Below are positions 24,001-33,759 of a DNA stretch of 64,000 nucleotides, piece after piece. Location of the stretch: positions 62,001 to 126,000 of the forward strand of contig NZ_BMQA01000017.1 in NCBI RefSeq assembly GCF_014647875.1, written 5' to 3'. Under the pieces are notes generated by a model. The model had not been told where the DNA came from. It did not search any database and was given only the letters and a program-made list of their open reading frames with translations. A program made the translations under genes and the position numbers. Position 1 is the stretch's first letter, and every line of letters begins with the position of its first letter. The stretch comes from Streptomyces brasiliensis (GTDB taxonomy: Bacteria > Actinomycetota > Actinomycetes > Streptomycetales > Streptomycetaceae).

Positions 24001-24727
24001 GCGGATCACCTACGCCGACACCCAGGCGGCACCCGTACCGGTGATCACCTCGCCGGAATGGTCCGGCAGCGAGTCCGGCGGGCGCCGCTACACGGCGTTC
24101 ACACTGAACACCGAGCATCTCAAGCCCTGGCACACGCTCACCGGGCGCCAGCACTTCTTCCTCGACCACGACTGGATCCACGAACTGGGCGAGGCGCTCC
24201 CGGTGTACCGGCCGCCGCTCGACATGAACCGCCTGTTCGGCGAACCCCGGCTCGGCCCGGACGGGCAGCAGGAGGTGACGGTCCGTTACCTCACCCCGCA
24301 CAACAAGTGGTCCATCCACTCCGAGTACCAGGACAACCTGTTCATGCTGGCCCTCTCCCGCGGCGGCCAGAACATCTGGATGTCCCCCGAGGACGCGGAC
24401 GCGATCGGTGTCGCGGACGACGACTGGATCGAGGCCGTGAACCGCAACGGCGTGGTGGTGGCCCGCGCGGTCGTCTCGCACCGGATGCCGCCCGGCACGG
24501 TCTACATGCACCACGCGCAGGAGCGCACGGTGAACGTCCCCAAGGCCGAGACCACCGGCCGACGCGGCGGCATCCACAACTCGCTCACCCGTCTCGTCCT
24601 CAAGCCGTCCCACCTCATCGGCGGCTACGCCCAGTTGTCCTGGGCGTTCAACTACCTGGGCCCGACGGGGAACCAGCGCGACGAGGTGACGGTGATCCGG
24701 CGCCGCGCCCAGGAGGTCGAGTACTGA
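21044..24727 (+). CDS. narG: Respiratory nitrate reductase alpha subunit
   Basis: A 1227-residue molybdopterin enzyme that reduces nitrate to nitrite at the inner face of the membrane, with electrons from NarH. The FS0 4Fe-4S ligands are seen as His60, Cys64 and Cys68 in THGVNCTGSCRW and Cys103 in YEPRGCPRG; the FYDWYADLP to GDQTDVPES stretch (about 227-250) contains the family's molybdenum-ligating Asp. Length matches NarG (about 1240). No Tat signal is needed for this subunit and none of normal form is seen. GTG start with TAGGGAGCGC upstream. First gene of narGHJI; its TGA overlaps the narH ATG by one base. The promoter gap is only 78 bases, without an obvious regulator site. Confidence 0.97.
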   Translation: MTETRTPPREPGAALLSAGRFFRPGTPSPDLHSVRLTGGREGDVFYRDRWSHDKVVRSTHGVNCTGSCRWKVYVKDGIITWETQETDYPSVGPDRPEYEPRGCPRGAAFSWYTYSPTRVRYPYVRGVLLEMYREAKQRLSDPVLAWADLQDDPERRRRYQRARGKGGLVRATWDEAVEIVAAAHVHTIKTYGPDRIAGFSPIPAMSMVSHAAGARFHSLIGAPMLSFYDWYADLPVASPQVFGDQTDVPESGDWWDAAYLMMWGSNVPVTRTPDAHWMAEARYRGQKVVVVSPDYADNTKFADEWLHPHPGTDGALALAMGHVVLKEFFVDRETPFFADYVRRFTDLPFLVTLTGRDGAYVPGKFLRAADLGQKSEGAQWKTVVLDDVTGRAVVPNGSLGFRWTESGKGKWNLELGDVRPRLSLYGSEVAAGVEVLLPRFDTEGGQHGQGRGEVLRRGVPATRLGGPEGPLVTTVFDLLLAQYGVLRHGLPGAWPASYDDARTPGTPAWQEVHTSVPAAKCVKIAREFARTAERSQGRCMILMGAGTNHWFHSETIYRAFLALLQLTGCQGRNGGGWAHYVGQEKCRPVTGWATLAAASDWSRPPRQMIGTAYWFLNTDQWRYDRFGADVLASPLGEGRFAGMTGADCLALSARAGWMPSYPTFDRNPLELGEVFGDPVAKAVAELRTATLKFACEDPDAPENWPRIVTLWRANLLGSSAKGTEYFTKHLLGTQSSLRAEEAAPDERPRDVTWRAEAPEGKLDLLLSLDFRQTSSTLLSDVVLPAATWYEKHDLSSTDMHPYVHSFSPAVDPPWQARTDFDAFKALAEKLSELAAGHLGVRRDLVASPLQHDTPGEIAQPGGVALDWRRGECDPEPGRTMPNLTVVERDYTAIGAKFAALGPLVEELGLPAKGIALRPDEEVQQLRQSNGVGYEGRPSLDTAVKACDTILSLSGTTNGRLATQGFHTLEQRTGQEMAHLAAEHEGKRITYADTQAAPVPVITSPEWSGSESGGRRYTAFTLNTEHLKPWHTLTGRQHFFLDHDWIHELGEALPVYRPPLDMNRLFGEPRLGPDGQQEVTVRYLTPHNKWSIHSEYQDNLFMLALSRGGQNIWMSPEDADAIGVADDDWIEAVNRNGVVVARAVVSHRMPPGTVYMHHAQERTVNVPKAETTGRRGGIHNSLTRLVLKPSHLIGGYAQLSWAFNYLGPTGNQRDEVTVIRRRAQEVEY

Positions 24728-26331
24728 TGCGCCCGATGGCCCAGATCGCGATGGTCATGAACCTCGACAAGTGCATCGGCTGCCACACCTGCTCGGTCAC
24801 CTGCAAACAGGCGTGGACCAACAGGCGGGGCATGGAGTACGTCTGGTTCAACAACGTGGAGACCCGCCCGGGGCAGGGTTATCCGCGCCGCTACGAGGAC
24901 CAGGAGACGTGGCGCGGCGGCTGGCAGCTGAACCGGCGCGGCGCCCTCAAGCTCAGGGCGGGCGGACGCCTGCACAAGCTCGCCGGGATCTTCTCGAACC
25001 CGAAACTCCCGGAGATCAAGGACTACTACGAGCCCTGGACGTACGACTACAAGAACCTCACCGACGCACCGCTCGGCGACGACTACCCGGTGGCCCGGCC
25101 GGTCTCGCAGCTCGACGGCAAGCCGATGAAGATCGAGTGGTCGGCGAACTGGGACGACGACCTGGCGGGCGCCCCGGCGTACGGGGACCTGGACCCGATG
25201 GTGGAGCGGACGCGCAGGCAGGCCTCGGACAAGGTGAAGTTCGAGTACGAGCAGACGTTCATGTTCTATCTGCCGCGCATCTGCGAGCACTGTCTCAACC
25301 CGTCCTGCGTGGCGTCCTGTCCGTCCGGCGCGATGTACAAGCGGGCGGAGGACGGCATCGTCCTGGTCGACCAGGACCGCTGCCGGGGCTGGCGGATGTG
25401 CGTGACCGGATGCCCGTACAAGAAGGTGTACTTCAACCACCGCACCGGCAAGGCCGAGAAGTGCACCCTGTGCTACCCGCGTATCGAGGTCGGCCTGCCG
25501 ACGGTGTGCTCGGAGACGTGCGTGGGCCGGCTGCGCTATCTCGGGGTGGTCCTCTACGACGCCGACAAGGTGACCGCTGCCGCCTCCGTCCACGACGAAA
25601 AGCAGCTGTACGAGGCCCAGTTGGGGGTGTTCCTCGACCCGGAGGACCCGGAGGTGCGGCGGGCCTGCGAGGAGGCGGGGATCCCGTACGACTGGCTGGA
25701 GGCGGCACGCCGCTCCCCCGTCCGTGCGCTGATCAGCACGTATCGGGTGGCGCTGCCGCTGCATCCGGAGTACCGCACGATGCCGATGGTCTGGTACATC
25801 CCGCCGCTGTCGCCGGTGGTGGACGCGCTTGCGGAGACCGGGCACGACGGCGAGGACGCGGCGAACCTGTTCGGCGCGATCGACACGCTGCGCATTCCGC
25901 TGGAGTACCTGGCGGAGCTGTTCACGGCGGGCGACACCGGGCCGGTGCGGGCGGCGCTGGAGCGGCTCGCCGCGATGCGCTCCCACATGCGGGCGCTCAA
26001 CCTCGGCGAGGAGCCGGACCGCGGGGTCGCCGCGGCCGTCGGCATGGAGCCGGACGGGGTCGAGGCGATGTACCGGCTGCTGGCGATCGCCAAGTACGAG
26101 GAGCGGTACGTCATTCCGACCGCCGCCGTCGGCGACGCGCGCCGGCTCGAGGAGTCGGCACTGCCCGAGGGATGCAGCCTCGACTACGAGGGCGGGCCCG
26201 GCATGGGCGGCGAGGGACGCGACGGGCCGTTCGGCCGGGACTCCGGGCACAGAAGGCTGCCGCTGGTGACGCTGGAGAGCTTCCACGCCCTGCGCCGACG
26301 GCAGACCTCCGACGACGGCCGGGAGGCCTGA
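24727..26331 (+). CDS. narH: Respiratory nitrate reductase beta subunit (iron-sulfur)
   Basis: A 534-residue electron-transfer subunit with four Fe-S clusters linking NarI haems to NarG. Cys16, Cys19, Cys22 and Cys26 in CIGCHTCSVTCKQAW start one cluster; others are in CEHCLNPSCVASCPSGAMYK and CRGWRMCVTGCPYKK. In the latter a Trp replaces a Cys, the known feature that makes a 3Fe-4S cluster in NarH. CTLCYPRIEVGLP and SETCVGR supply further ligands. The start at 24727 overlaps the narG stop; an ATG four codons on is possible. Its stop overlaps the narJ ATG by one base. Confidence 0.97.
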   Translation: MRPMAQIAMVMNLDKCIGCHTCSVTCKQAWTNRRGMEYVWFNNVETRPGQGYPRRYEDQETWRGGWQLNRRGALKLRAGGRLHKLAGIFSNPKLPEIKDYYEPWTYDYKNLTDAPLGDDYPVARPVSQLDGKPMKIEWSANWDDDLAGAPAYGDLDPMVERTRRQASDKVKFEYEQTFMFYLPRICEHCLNPSCVASCPSGAMYKRAEDGIVLVDQDRCRGWRMCVTGCPYKKVYFNHRTGKAEKCTLCYPRIEVGLPTVCSETCVGRLRYLGVVLYDADKVTAAASVHDEKQLYEAQLGVFLDPEDPEVRRACEEAGIPYDWLEAARRSPVRALISTYRVALPLHPEYRTMPMVWYIPPLSPVVDALAETGHDGEDAANLFGAIDTLRIPLEYLAELFTAGDTGPVRAALERLAAMRSHMRALNLGEEPDRGVAAAVGMEPDGVEAMYRLLAIAKYEERYVIPTAAVGDARRLEESALPEGCSLDYEGGPGMGGEGRDGPFGRDSGHRRLPLVTLESFHALRRRQTSDDGREA

Positions 26332-26828
26332 TGCCCGCGGACGCGGTGTTCTACCAGGCGGCGGCGCTCTGTCTGACGTACCCGGACGAGGACTTCGTCG
26401 CCCGGCTCCCTCTGCTGCGCGAAGCCGCCCCGCAGCTGCGGGAGTTCACCGACCACGCTGCGGTGACCCCGCTCGGTGACCTGGCGGCGCACTACGTCCA
26501 GGTCTTCGACTTCAAGAACCGGCACAGCCTGTATCTGAGCTGGTGGCGCGACGGCGACACCCGGCGGCGCGGGATGTCGCTGGTCCGCTTCAAGGACCTC
26601 TACCGGGCGCACGGACTGGAGTTCAGCGGCGAGGAACTGCCCGACTTCCTGCCCGCGGTCCTGGAGTTCACGGCCCGGACCGGCAACACGGACCCGCTCA
26701 CCGAGCACCACGAAGCCCTGGAGCAACTGCGCTCCCGGCTCACCGACTTCGGCACGCCGTACGCGTCCGTCCTGGACGCGGTCTGCGCGACGCTGCCGCC
26801 CGCACCACCCTCCGGGAGGCGTCCATGA
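26331..26828 (+). CDS. narJ: Nitrate reductase assembly chaperone
   Basis: A 165-residue NarJ/TorD-family chaperone that binds apo-NarG and helps insert the molybdenum cofactor before the complex joins NarI; it is not part of the final enzyme. Shorter than the E. coli protein (236) but typical of actinobacteria. Conserved parts include AALCLTYPDEDFVARLPLL at the start, AAHYVQVFDFKNRHSLYLS, the family motif around residues 50-68, and ELPDFLPAVLEF. Position between narH and narI and four-base ATGA overlap with narI confirm the call. Confidence 0.94.
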   Translation: MPADAVFYQAAALCLTYPDEDFVARLPLLREAAPQLREFTDHAAVTPLGDLAAHYVQVFDFKNRHSLYLSWWRDGDTRRRGMSLVRFKDLYRAHGLEFSGEELPDFLPAVLEFTARTGNTDPLTEHHEALEQLRSRLTDFGTPYASVLDAVCATLPPAPPSGRRP

Positions 26829-27547
26829 CCACACTGCTGTGGGGCGCCCTGCCCTACATCGCCTTCGCCCTCCTCGTCGCCGGTCTGATCTGGCGCCACC
26901 GCTACGACAAGTTCGGCTGGACGTCCCGCTCGTCCCAGATCTACGAGTCGAAACTCCTGAACATCGCCTCACCCGTGTTCCACTACGGCATCCTGTTCGT
27001 GCTGGCCGGACACCTGATCGGGCTGTTCGTCCCGGAATCCTGGACGAACGCGACGGGTATCGGCGAACACACCTACCACCTCTTCTCCCTGTACGGCGGC
27101 ACGTTCGCGGGCGTCCTCACGGTGTGCGGGATCGCCCTGCTCATCTACCGGCGCCGCACCCGCGCGCCGGTCCTCCGCGCGACCACCGTCAACGACAAGG
27201 TCATGTACGTCGTCCTCGTCGCCGCGATCGTCCTGGGCATGACCGCCAAGCTGACGCACGTCTCCGACGACGGCTACAACTACCGTGCGACGATCGCGCC
27301 TTGGGCACGCAGCCTGTTCACGCTCAGCCCGAGGACGGACCTGATGACGAACGTGCCGGTCCTCTACCAGATCCACGCGGTGATCGGCATGCTCCTGATC
27401 GCCTTCGTCCCGTACAGCCGCCTGGTCCATATGTTCAGCGCGCCTTTGCAGTACCTGTTCCGCCCGTACGTGGTCTACCGGACACGGGACCCCCGGCAAC
27501 TGGGCCCGCGCCCGGAGCGGCGGGGCTGGGAGCGGGCGGGATCCTAA
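26825..27547 (+). CDS. narI: Respiratory nitrate reductase gamma subunit (cytochrome b)
   Basis: A 240-residue membrane subunit with five predicted transmembrane helices that takes electrons from menaquinol through two b haems. Haem-ligand His residues are in FHYGILFVLAGHLIGL (near 53 and 62) and, late in the chain, in QIHAVIGMLLIAFVPYSRLV and the next His. The ATG overlaps the narJ stop. Oddity: the TAA stop codon consists of the TA target plus the first A of an inserted IS element. Before insertion the codon would have been TAG at the same place, so the protein is unchanged. Confidence 0.96.
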   Translation: MTTLLWGALPYIAFALLVAGLIWRHRYDKFGWTSRSSQIYESKLLNIASPVFHYGILFVLAGHLIGLFVPESWTNATGIGEHTYHLFSLYGGTFAGVLTVCGIALLIYRRRTRAPVLRATTVNDKVMYVVLVAAIVLGMTAKLTHVSDDGYNYRATIAPWARSLFTLSPRTDLMTNVPVLYQIHAVIGMLLIAFVPYSRLVHMFSAPLQYLFRPYVVYRTRDPRQLGPRPERRGWERAGS

Positions 27548-28324
27548 GAGCCATCACGTAATGCAGGCGGAGACGCACCTCACCACGGGGGCTGCTCCGT
27601 TTACCGGACGTCGAGCTTGAGGTTGTCGAGTGCGGCGACCCCGGCTACGGCGTGGTTGATCGCGTGGCCGCGGCGTCGGCATGGACGCAGGACCTGGTGG
27701 TCTTTGAGTCGGGCGATGGTGTGCTCGGCGACGGCCCGGCTTTTTCGGAACCGGCGGTAGTTGCGGTCTTTGATGATGCGACCGTCGGGGCCGCGGCATG
27801 GCGTTCGGACGCGGTCGACGCCACGGTAGCCGCCGTCGCCGGACAGGCGGGGATGGTCGGGCAAGGTAGCTTCCAGAGTTTCCCGGAAGACGACGACATC
27901 GTTGCGGTTGCCCGGCCACGCCTCTCCCACAGCGACCACGCGGCGGTCCCTTGCCCGGCAGAGACTCACCGATCCGGATGACCCCAGCACGGCGCGCCTG
28001 GACATCGTCCAGGCGCGCCACACACAGATCCTCTTCGAACCAGGGCTGCAAGAGGCCCTGTCGAGTCAACCGCAGCGCGGTGCCCGCCCCCGCACGGGGC
28101 CGCACCCACGCGGCAGCCCACAGGCCGGAATCTTCCGGCCGCCGCGGGCCTCTGCTCGACAAAACACACCGACCGGTACCGGACAACCCCCGAATGAGAC
28201 CCCACCCGCGAACGCGCGGCACAAGGCCCACGTCGGAACAGCCGGCCACACGGACAACACGCCACCCAGGCGCGCCCGCTCCGTACAGAGACCGGACGGA
28301 CATCACAGCATTACGTGATGACTC

Positions 28325-28325
<1 letters not shown>
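27547..28325 (-). mobile_element. Defective IS5-family element (779 bp) inserted in the narI/dnaK CTAG
   Basis: The ends match as terminal inverted repeats AGAGYCATCACGTAATGC (17 of 18 identical; C at left, T at right) and are flanked by TA on both sides (27545-27546 and 28326-28327), the expected target duplication for TA-inserting IS5 subgroups. Removing the element and one TA restores CCTAGG. It carries only a broken transposase (separate entry) and a right part without open protein sequence. The final 130 bp recur at 38015-38144 with 126 identical bases. Confidence 0.85.
27601..28070 (-). pseudogene. IS5-type DDE transposase, truncated and frameshifted
   Basis: The C-terminal half is readable as 140 codons from 28023, with RVVAVGEAWPGNRNDVVVF, the second catalytic Asp in LSGDGGYRGVDR and the Glu motif in AEHTIARLKDHQVLR, as in DDE_Tnp_4 transposases. 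The region with the first Asp (a D-G-T motif followed by S-G-K-H) is missing. A short piece just upstream in another frame, LLQPWFEEDLCVARLDDVQ, looks like the preceding part of the protein. So there is an internal deletion plus a frame change. It cannot encode an active transposase; movement would need one supplied in trans. Confidence 0.75.
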
Positions 28326-30187
<1,862 letters not shown>

Positions 30188-30223
30188 CTCCGTCCCCTTC
30201 CGCGAGGGCGTTTCCTCGACTCC

Positions 30224-30253
30224 AGCACAAAACTTGAGTGCGCTGTTGTCAAT
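30224..30253 (-). promoter_or_regulatory. dnaK promoter overlapping an HspR (HAIR-like) operator
   Basis: On the minus strand TTGACA (30247-30252) lies 17 bases before TGTGCT (30224-30229), a plausible housekeeping -35/-10 pair. Overlapping the -35 and filling the spacer is ATTGACA-N7-ACTCAAG (30233-30253): the right half equals the HspR consensus CTTGAGT-N7-ACTCAAG exactly, the left keeps TTGA. Repression by HspR and heat induction follow by inference. Confidence 0.6.
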
Positions 30254-30284
30254 GCCGAGTACCCCGTTCAGGGGTGGAAACGAC

Positions 30285-30313
30285 GATGCCGCGCCCCGGC
30301 GGGACGCGGCATC
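30285..30313 (-). terminator. Hairpin terminator after osmC
   Basis: GATGCCGCG and CGCGGCATC form a perfect 9-bp stem 16 bases beyond the osmC stop; an alternative pairing of CGCGCCCCGG with CCGGGGCGCG overlaps it. It separates osmC from the dnaK promoter on the same strand. Confidence 0.55.
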
Positions 30314-30328
30314 CGGGGCGCGGGGATG

Positions 30329-30754
30329 TCAGGCGAGCTTCGCCGACAGGGTGATGGTCGTGCCGGCCAGAGCCTGGCTGACCGGGCAGTTCTTCTTGGC
30401 GTCCTCGGCGGCGACGACGAACGCGTCGTTGTCGAGGCCGGGGACGGTGCCCTCGACCGTCAGGTGGATGCCGGTGATGCCCTCACCCGGCTGGAACGTG
30501 ACGTCGGCCGAGGTGACGAGCTTGGTGGGCGGGGTGCCGGCGCCGGCCAGGCCGTGCGACAGGGCCATGGAGAAGCAGCTGGAGTGGGCGGCGGCGATCA
30601 GCTCCTCGGGGCTGGTCTTGCCGTTCGCCTGCTCGGCGCGCGACGGCCACGACACCGGCTGCGGGCCGATACCGGAGGAGTCGAAGGTGACGACGCCGTT
30701 GCCCTCGAGCAGGTTGCCTTCCCAGACGGTGTGTGCGGTGCGCGTGGTTGCCAC
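30329..30754 (-). CDS. OsmC-family peroxiredoxin (organic hydroperoxide reductase type)
   Basis: A 141-residue OsmC protein. Start set at the GTG encoding VATTRTAHTVWEGNL, with GAAAGGAACAGCC upstream; five further upstream codons are open but unlikely. The two redox cysteines are in AAAHSSCFSMALSH (near residue 55) and AKKNCPVSQAL (near 121), and the conserved Arg/Glu environment (TSPEELIAAAH) is present. It reduces organic hydroperoxides with thiols. Lies between the VWA-like gene and dnaK on the same strand. Its promoter region holds TCCGA-N6-TCGGA (within 30785-30815), a possible operator. A stress role beside dnaK is plausible but not shown. Confidence 0.92.
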   Translation of the reverse strand: MATTRTAHTVWEGNLLEGNGVVTFDSSGIGPQPVSWPSRAEQANGKTSPEELIAAAHSSCFSMALSHGLAGAGTPPTKLVTSADVTFQPGEGITGIHLTVEGTVPGLDNDAFVVAAEDAKKNCPVSQALAGTTITLSAKLA

Positions 30755-30817
30755 GGCTGTTCCTTTCACTGTGGTCCGGTTTCCGGATTCCGTACCCCCA
30801 TCCGATCACATTCGGAC

Positions 30818-32620
30818 TCACTGCACCCTGAAGACCGGGCCACGCGGGGTGAACGGCAGACGAGCACCCGGCGGAAGCAGATAGGCGTGCTCGCGCCGCA
30901 CCCGCAGCACGTCGCACCAGCCGTCGGTGATGACCAGCACCGGCGCGCCCGGCGGAAAGTCGTCCGCCCGGTGCAGCAGGTCGATGCCGGGCTGCAGGAC
31001 CGTGCCGCCGCGCCCGTGCACCCGCACCCGCCCGGCGATCTCCGTGGCCGGCAGATAGCCGGCGTCGTGCGGTGCCGCGTCGCAGAAGACGACCCGGGCG
31101 GCCGGTACGTCACGGGCCTCGGCGTACGAGGCGATCGCGCCCAGCGCCTTGCCGAGCAGGACGCGGTCCATGGAGCCGGAGGTGTCGAGAACCACGCCGA
31201 AGGTGCAGCGGGCGATCTCCTCGGGCGGGAAGTATCGGCCCGCGCGCGGGATGCCGGGGGTGGAGGACTGGCGGCGCGAGGGGCGGGCGTACGACCGTAC
31301 CGCCTCGGGGCGGGGCACGAATTCGTCGAACCAGCGGGCCAGTCGAGCGTCCCACGGCAGCGGCGGATGGCTGAGGGCGCGGATCTCCTCGACCAGGCCG
31401 CCCGGCAGGAAGCCGCGCTCCTGCGCCTGGTGCAGGTCCAGGCCCCGGCACAGGCCGCGGCGGTAGAACTCGTCCAGGTCGACGTAGTCGCCGGGCGGCC
31501 CCAGCGGAGCGCCGAGCATGTCGCCGAGCCCTTTGCCGCGCAGGGTCGCCAGGCGCCGCATCCGGCGCAGGTCGCCCGCGATACGGTCGTAGACCTCCTC
31601 GGCGGACAGGCCGGCCAACTCCGGGTCGTGCAGCAGCCCTTCGGGCATCGACCCGACCTGCATCCCGCACAGCCAGCCGTTGATGACGTAGTCGCAGGCG
31701 ACGTTGAAGAGGTAGGGGTCGCGGGTGCCGCGGCGGTCGCCGTGGCGCAGGGCAGCGTGCAGCATCTCGTGGGCGAGGACGAACCGCCATTCCTCGTCGT
31801 CGAACTCGCGCAACGGGTTGACATAGATCTCGGCCGCCTCGGCGTTCACCGCGGCGACGGAGATGTCGTGGGCGCGGGCGAGTTCGGCGTCGGCGACCAC
31901 CGTGATGCCGGCCGCGATACCGCCGAGCAGCGGGTAGGAGGAGACGAACCAGCTCAGCGCCCGCTCCCAGGGCTGCAGCCGGGTGGGGCCGCCGCGCATC
32001 GAGGCACGGCGGCCGCCGGCCACGTCCATCGCCGTGGCCACCGTACGGGTCAGGGCATGCGCGAACGCCAGTTGCCAGTCGGGTGCCGTGCCGCCCTTCC
32101 AGGTGTCCCACGGCACCAGCAGCTGGTCCGGCTCGCCGCCCGCCGTACCGCAGCGTTCGTACGCGGCCGGGATGCCGCTCCGGCGCCAGCGGGCGGCGAG
32201 CTGTTCCTCGTCGCCGTCCGGGTACGACGGCGGCAGCTCGTCCGGGGTGCGGCCGACGGGGAAGCCGAGCAGGAAGCGGTTGACCACGGCGCAGCGGGCG
32301 GCGAGGTCGTACCGGTCCGGCTGGGTGCGCCGGCCGGTCGCCGCCGGGACGTGACCGAAGCCCAGGTGGATGACGCCGTGCGCGACGGCCCAGGCCCACT
32401 CGGCGGGTTCGGCCCGGCGGGCGGGGTGGACGTGCAGCACACCGTCGGAGTCGACGCGGACGAGACCGGCCCGGGGCGCGGACGCGCAGTCGTCCTGGCG
32501 GCAGGTGCTGAACCCGATGGCCGCGAGCGCCCGGTTGGCCCGCACCAGCCGCATGCCTTCGGCGAACGCCTCCGCCGCCGGGTCCTGCTCCGGCTTCTCG
32601 CGGCCACGCGCACGGGTCAC
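30818..32620 (-). CDS. Metallopeptidase/VWA-like protein (DUF2201 type) partnered with a MoxR ATPase
   Basis: A 600-residue protein in two parts. The N-terminal part has a zinc-binding HEMLHAALRHG near 284-294 and, earlier, HGVIHLGFGH near 81-90, a degenerate copy of the same pattern. The C-terminal part is VWA-like, with VVLDTSGSMDRVLLGKALG, which keeps the D-x-S-x-S metal site, and VITDGWCDVLRVRR. This is the putative metallopeptidase family next to MoxR ATPases in actinobacteria. GTG start overlaps the ATPase stop (GTGA), so the two are translated together. Such pairs are thought to be chaperone-like remodelers of unknown clients; no client is nearby. Confidence 0.85.
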   Translation of the reverse strand: MTRARGREKPEQDPAAEAFAEGMRLVRANRALAAIGFSTCRQDDCASAPRAGLVRVDSDGVLHVHPARRAEPAEWAWAVAHGVIHLGFGHVPAATGRRTQPDRYDLAARCAVVNRFLLGFPVGRTPDELPPSYPDGDEEQLAARWRRSGIPAAYERCGTAGGEPDQLLVPWDTWKGGTAPDWQLAFAHALTRTVATAMDVAGGRRASMRGGPTRLQPWERALSWFVSSYPLLGGIAAGITVVADAELARAHDISVAAVNAEAAEIYVNPLREFDDEEWRFVLAHEMLHAALRHGDRRGTRDPYLFNVACDYVINGWLCGMQVGSMPEGLLHDPELAGLSAEEVYDRIAGDLRRMRRLATLRGKGLGDMLGAPLGPPGDYVDLDEFYRRGLCRGLDLHQAQERGFLPGGLVEEIRALSHPPLPWDARLARWFDEFVPRPEAVRSYARPSRRQSSTPGIPRAGRYFPPEEIARCTFGVVLDTSGSMDRVLLGKALGAIASYAEARDVPAARVVFCDAAPHDAGYLPATEIAGRVRVHGRGGTVLQPGIDLLHRADDFPPGAPVLVITDGWCDVLRVRREHAYLLPPGARLPFTPRGPVFRVQ

Positions 32621-33678
32621 CGGCGCGCCTCCACGAGCCGGGGCATGTCCCGGGCCGCCTCGACCAGGAACCAGGCGGGCAGGACGGGGTTGCCGTCGGT
32701 GTCCGGGGCGATGACGCTCTGCGCGACCTCCACCGATATCTCGGCGAGCTGCACGAGCAGCGACTTGGCGCGGTACGCGGTCTGCCGCCCGCTCGCCGAG
32801 AGGTGGTCCTTGCTCGCGGGCAGCTCCTTGACGAGCCGGCCGCGGAACGACTCGGCGAGGTAGTAGAGCAGGTCGCGGTCCTCGAGCCGGTGCGGCCAGC
32901 GGGCGTCGCCCTTGATGACGGCCTCGATGCCGTACCGGCTGCGCACGATCTTGACGTAGCCGCAGAACGCGGTCGCGTGCGCGGGCGTCAGCGTGCCGTG
33001 CGCGAGGACCTTCAGGGTCTCCTCGTCGAGGTCCTGCCCGAAGGAGTGCAGGGCGTCGGAGAGCATGTGCCAGGAGCGGGGCGTGGAGAACGGCTCCTCG
33101 GTCTTCGGCGGCTTGGACCACAGGTGGTCGGGGCGGTCGGTGAGGTGGTCCAGGATCCACGGATGGATGGCGTTGTTCGCGGCCCAGACGAGCCAGTCCT
33201 TGGCGGAGGCCTCCAGGTGGACGTGGGCGAGGCGGTTGACGAGGGCGGAGGCGATGGGGCGGGCCAGCGCGTTGTCGGTGGCCCGGTTGCCCGCGCCGAT
33301 CACGATGGACCCCTTGGGCAGCTCGTAGGTGCCGATACGGCGGTCCAGGATCAGCGAGTAGAACGCCTTCTGCACATCCGGGGTGGCCGCGTTCAGCTCG
33401 TCCAGGAACAGGCAGTACGGCTCGTCCCGGGCGATCGCCTCCGGCGGGCAGAACACCGACCGTCCGTCCCGGATCTGCGGGACACCGATGAGATCCTCGG
33501 GCGCGAGCTGAGTACCAAGGAGGCTCACGCACTCCAGCCCCAACGACTCGGCGAACTCCCTGACCAGGGACGATTTTCCGATGCCGGGGGCGCCCCAGAG
33601 GAACACGGGCCGCACGGTGGCCAGACCGAGCAGGAGTTCGGGGATGCGGACGGGAGTGACGGTGACGGCAGCCTGCAA
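32617..33678 (-). CDS. MoxR-type AAA+ ATPase
   Basis: A 353-residue AAA+ ATPase of the MoxR group. Walker A GAPGIGKSS at 29-37, Walker B LFLDELN at 90-96, sensor 1 in IVIGAGNRATDNALA and arginine-finger region ALVNRLAHVHLEAS follow in normal order. The C-terminal lid contains TPRSWHMLSDALHSFG. MoxR proteins act with VWA-domain partners to mature or activate other complexes; the coupled gene downstream is that partner. The ATG start agrees with the family N-terminus RIPELLLGLATVRPVFLWGA. No metal-enzyme genes needing such a chaperone (for example methanol dehydrogenase) are close; narGHJI is 5 kb away with dnaK and osmC between. Confidence 0.9.
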   Translation of the reverse strand: MQAAVTVTPVRIPELLLGLATVRPVFLWGAPGIGKSSLVREFAESLGLECVSLLGTQLAPEDLIGVPQIRDGRSVFCPPEAIARDEPYCLFLDELNAATPDVQKAFYSLILDRRIGTYELPKGSIVIGAGNRATDNALARPIASALVNRLAHVHLEASAKDWLVWAANNAIHPWILDHLTDRPDHLWSKPPKTEEPFSTPRSWHMLSDALHSFGQDLDEETLKVLAHGTLTPAHATAFCGYVKIVRSRYGIEAVIKGDARWPHRLEDRDLLYYLAESFRGRLVKELPASKDHLSASGRQTAYRAKSLLVQLAEISVEVAQSVIAPDTDGNPVLPAWFLVEAARDMPRLVEARR

Positions 33679-33759
33679 TGCAAAGGCTCCTCGGGAATGT
33701 TCGAGAGACGTACGACGCGCACCAGTGTGGGCGTACGGACGTGTGGGCGCAGCCGAATT

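Noticed and set aside
21044..27547. FNR/NNR-type or NarL-type operator before narG
   Set aside because: The 78-base gap has no TTGAT-N4-ATCAA-like or heptamer pattern that I could defend.
28071..28324. A second gene in the right part of the IS element
   Set aside because: Minus-strand frames exist (for example 64 and 99 codons), but they are Cys/Gly/Arg-rich, unlike transposase N-termini, and one overlaps the terminal repeat.
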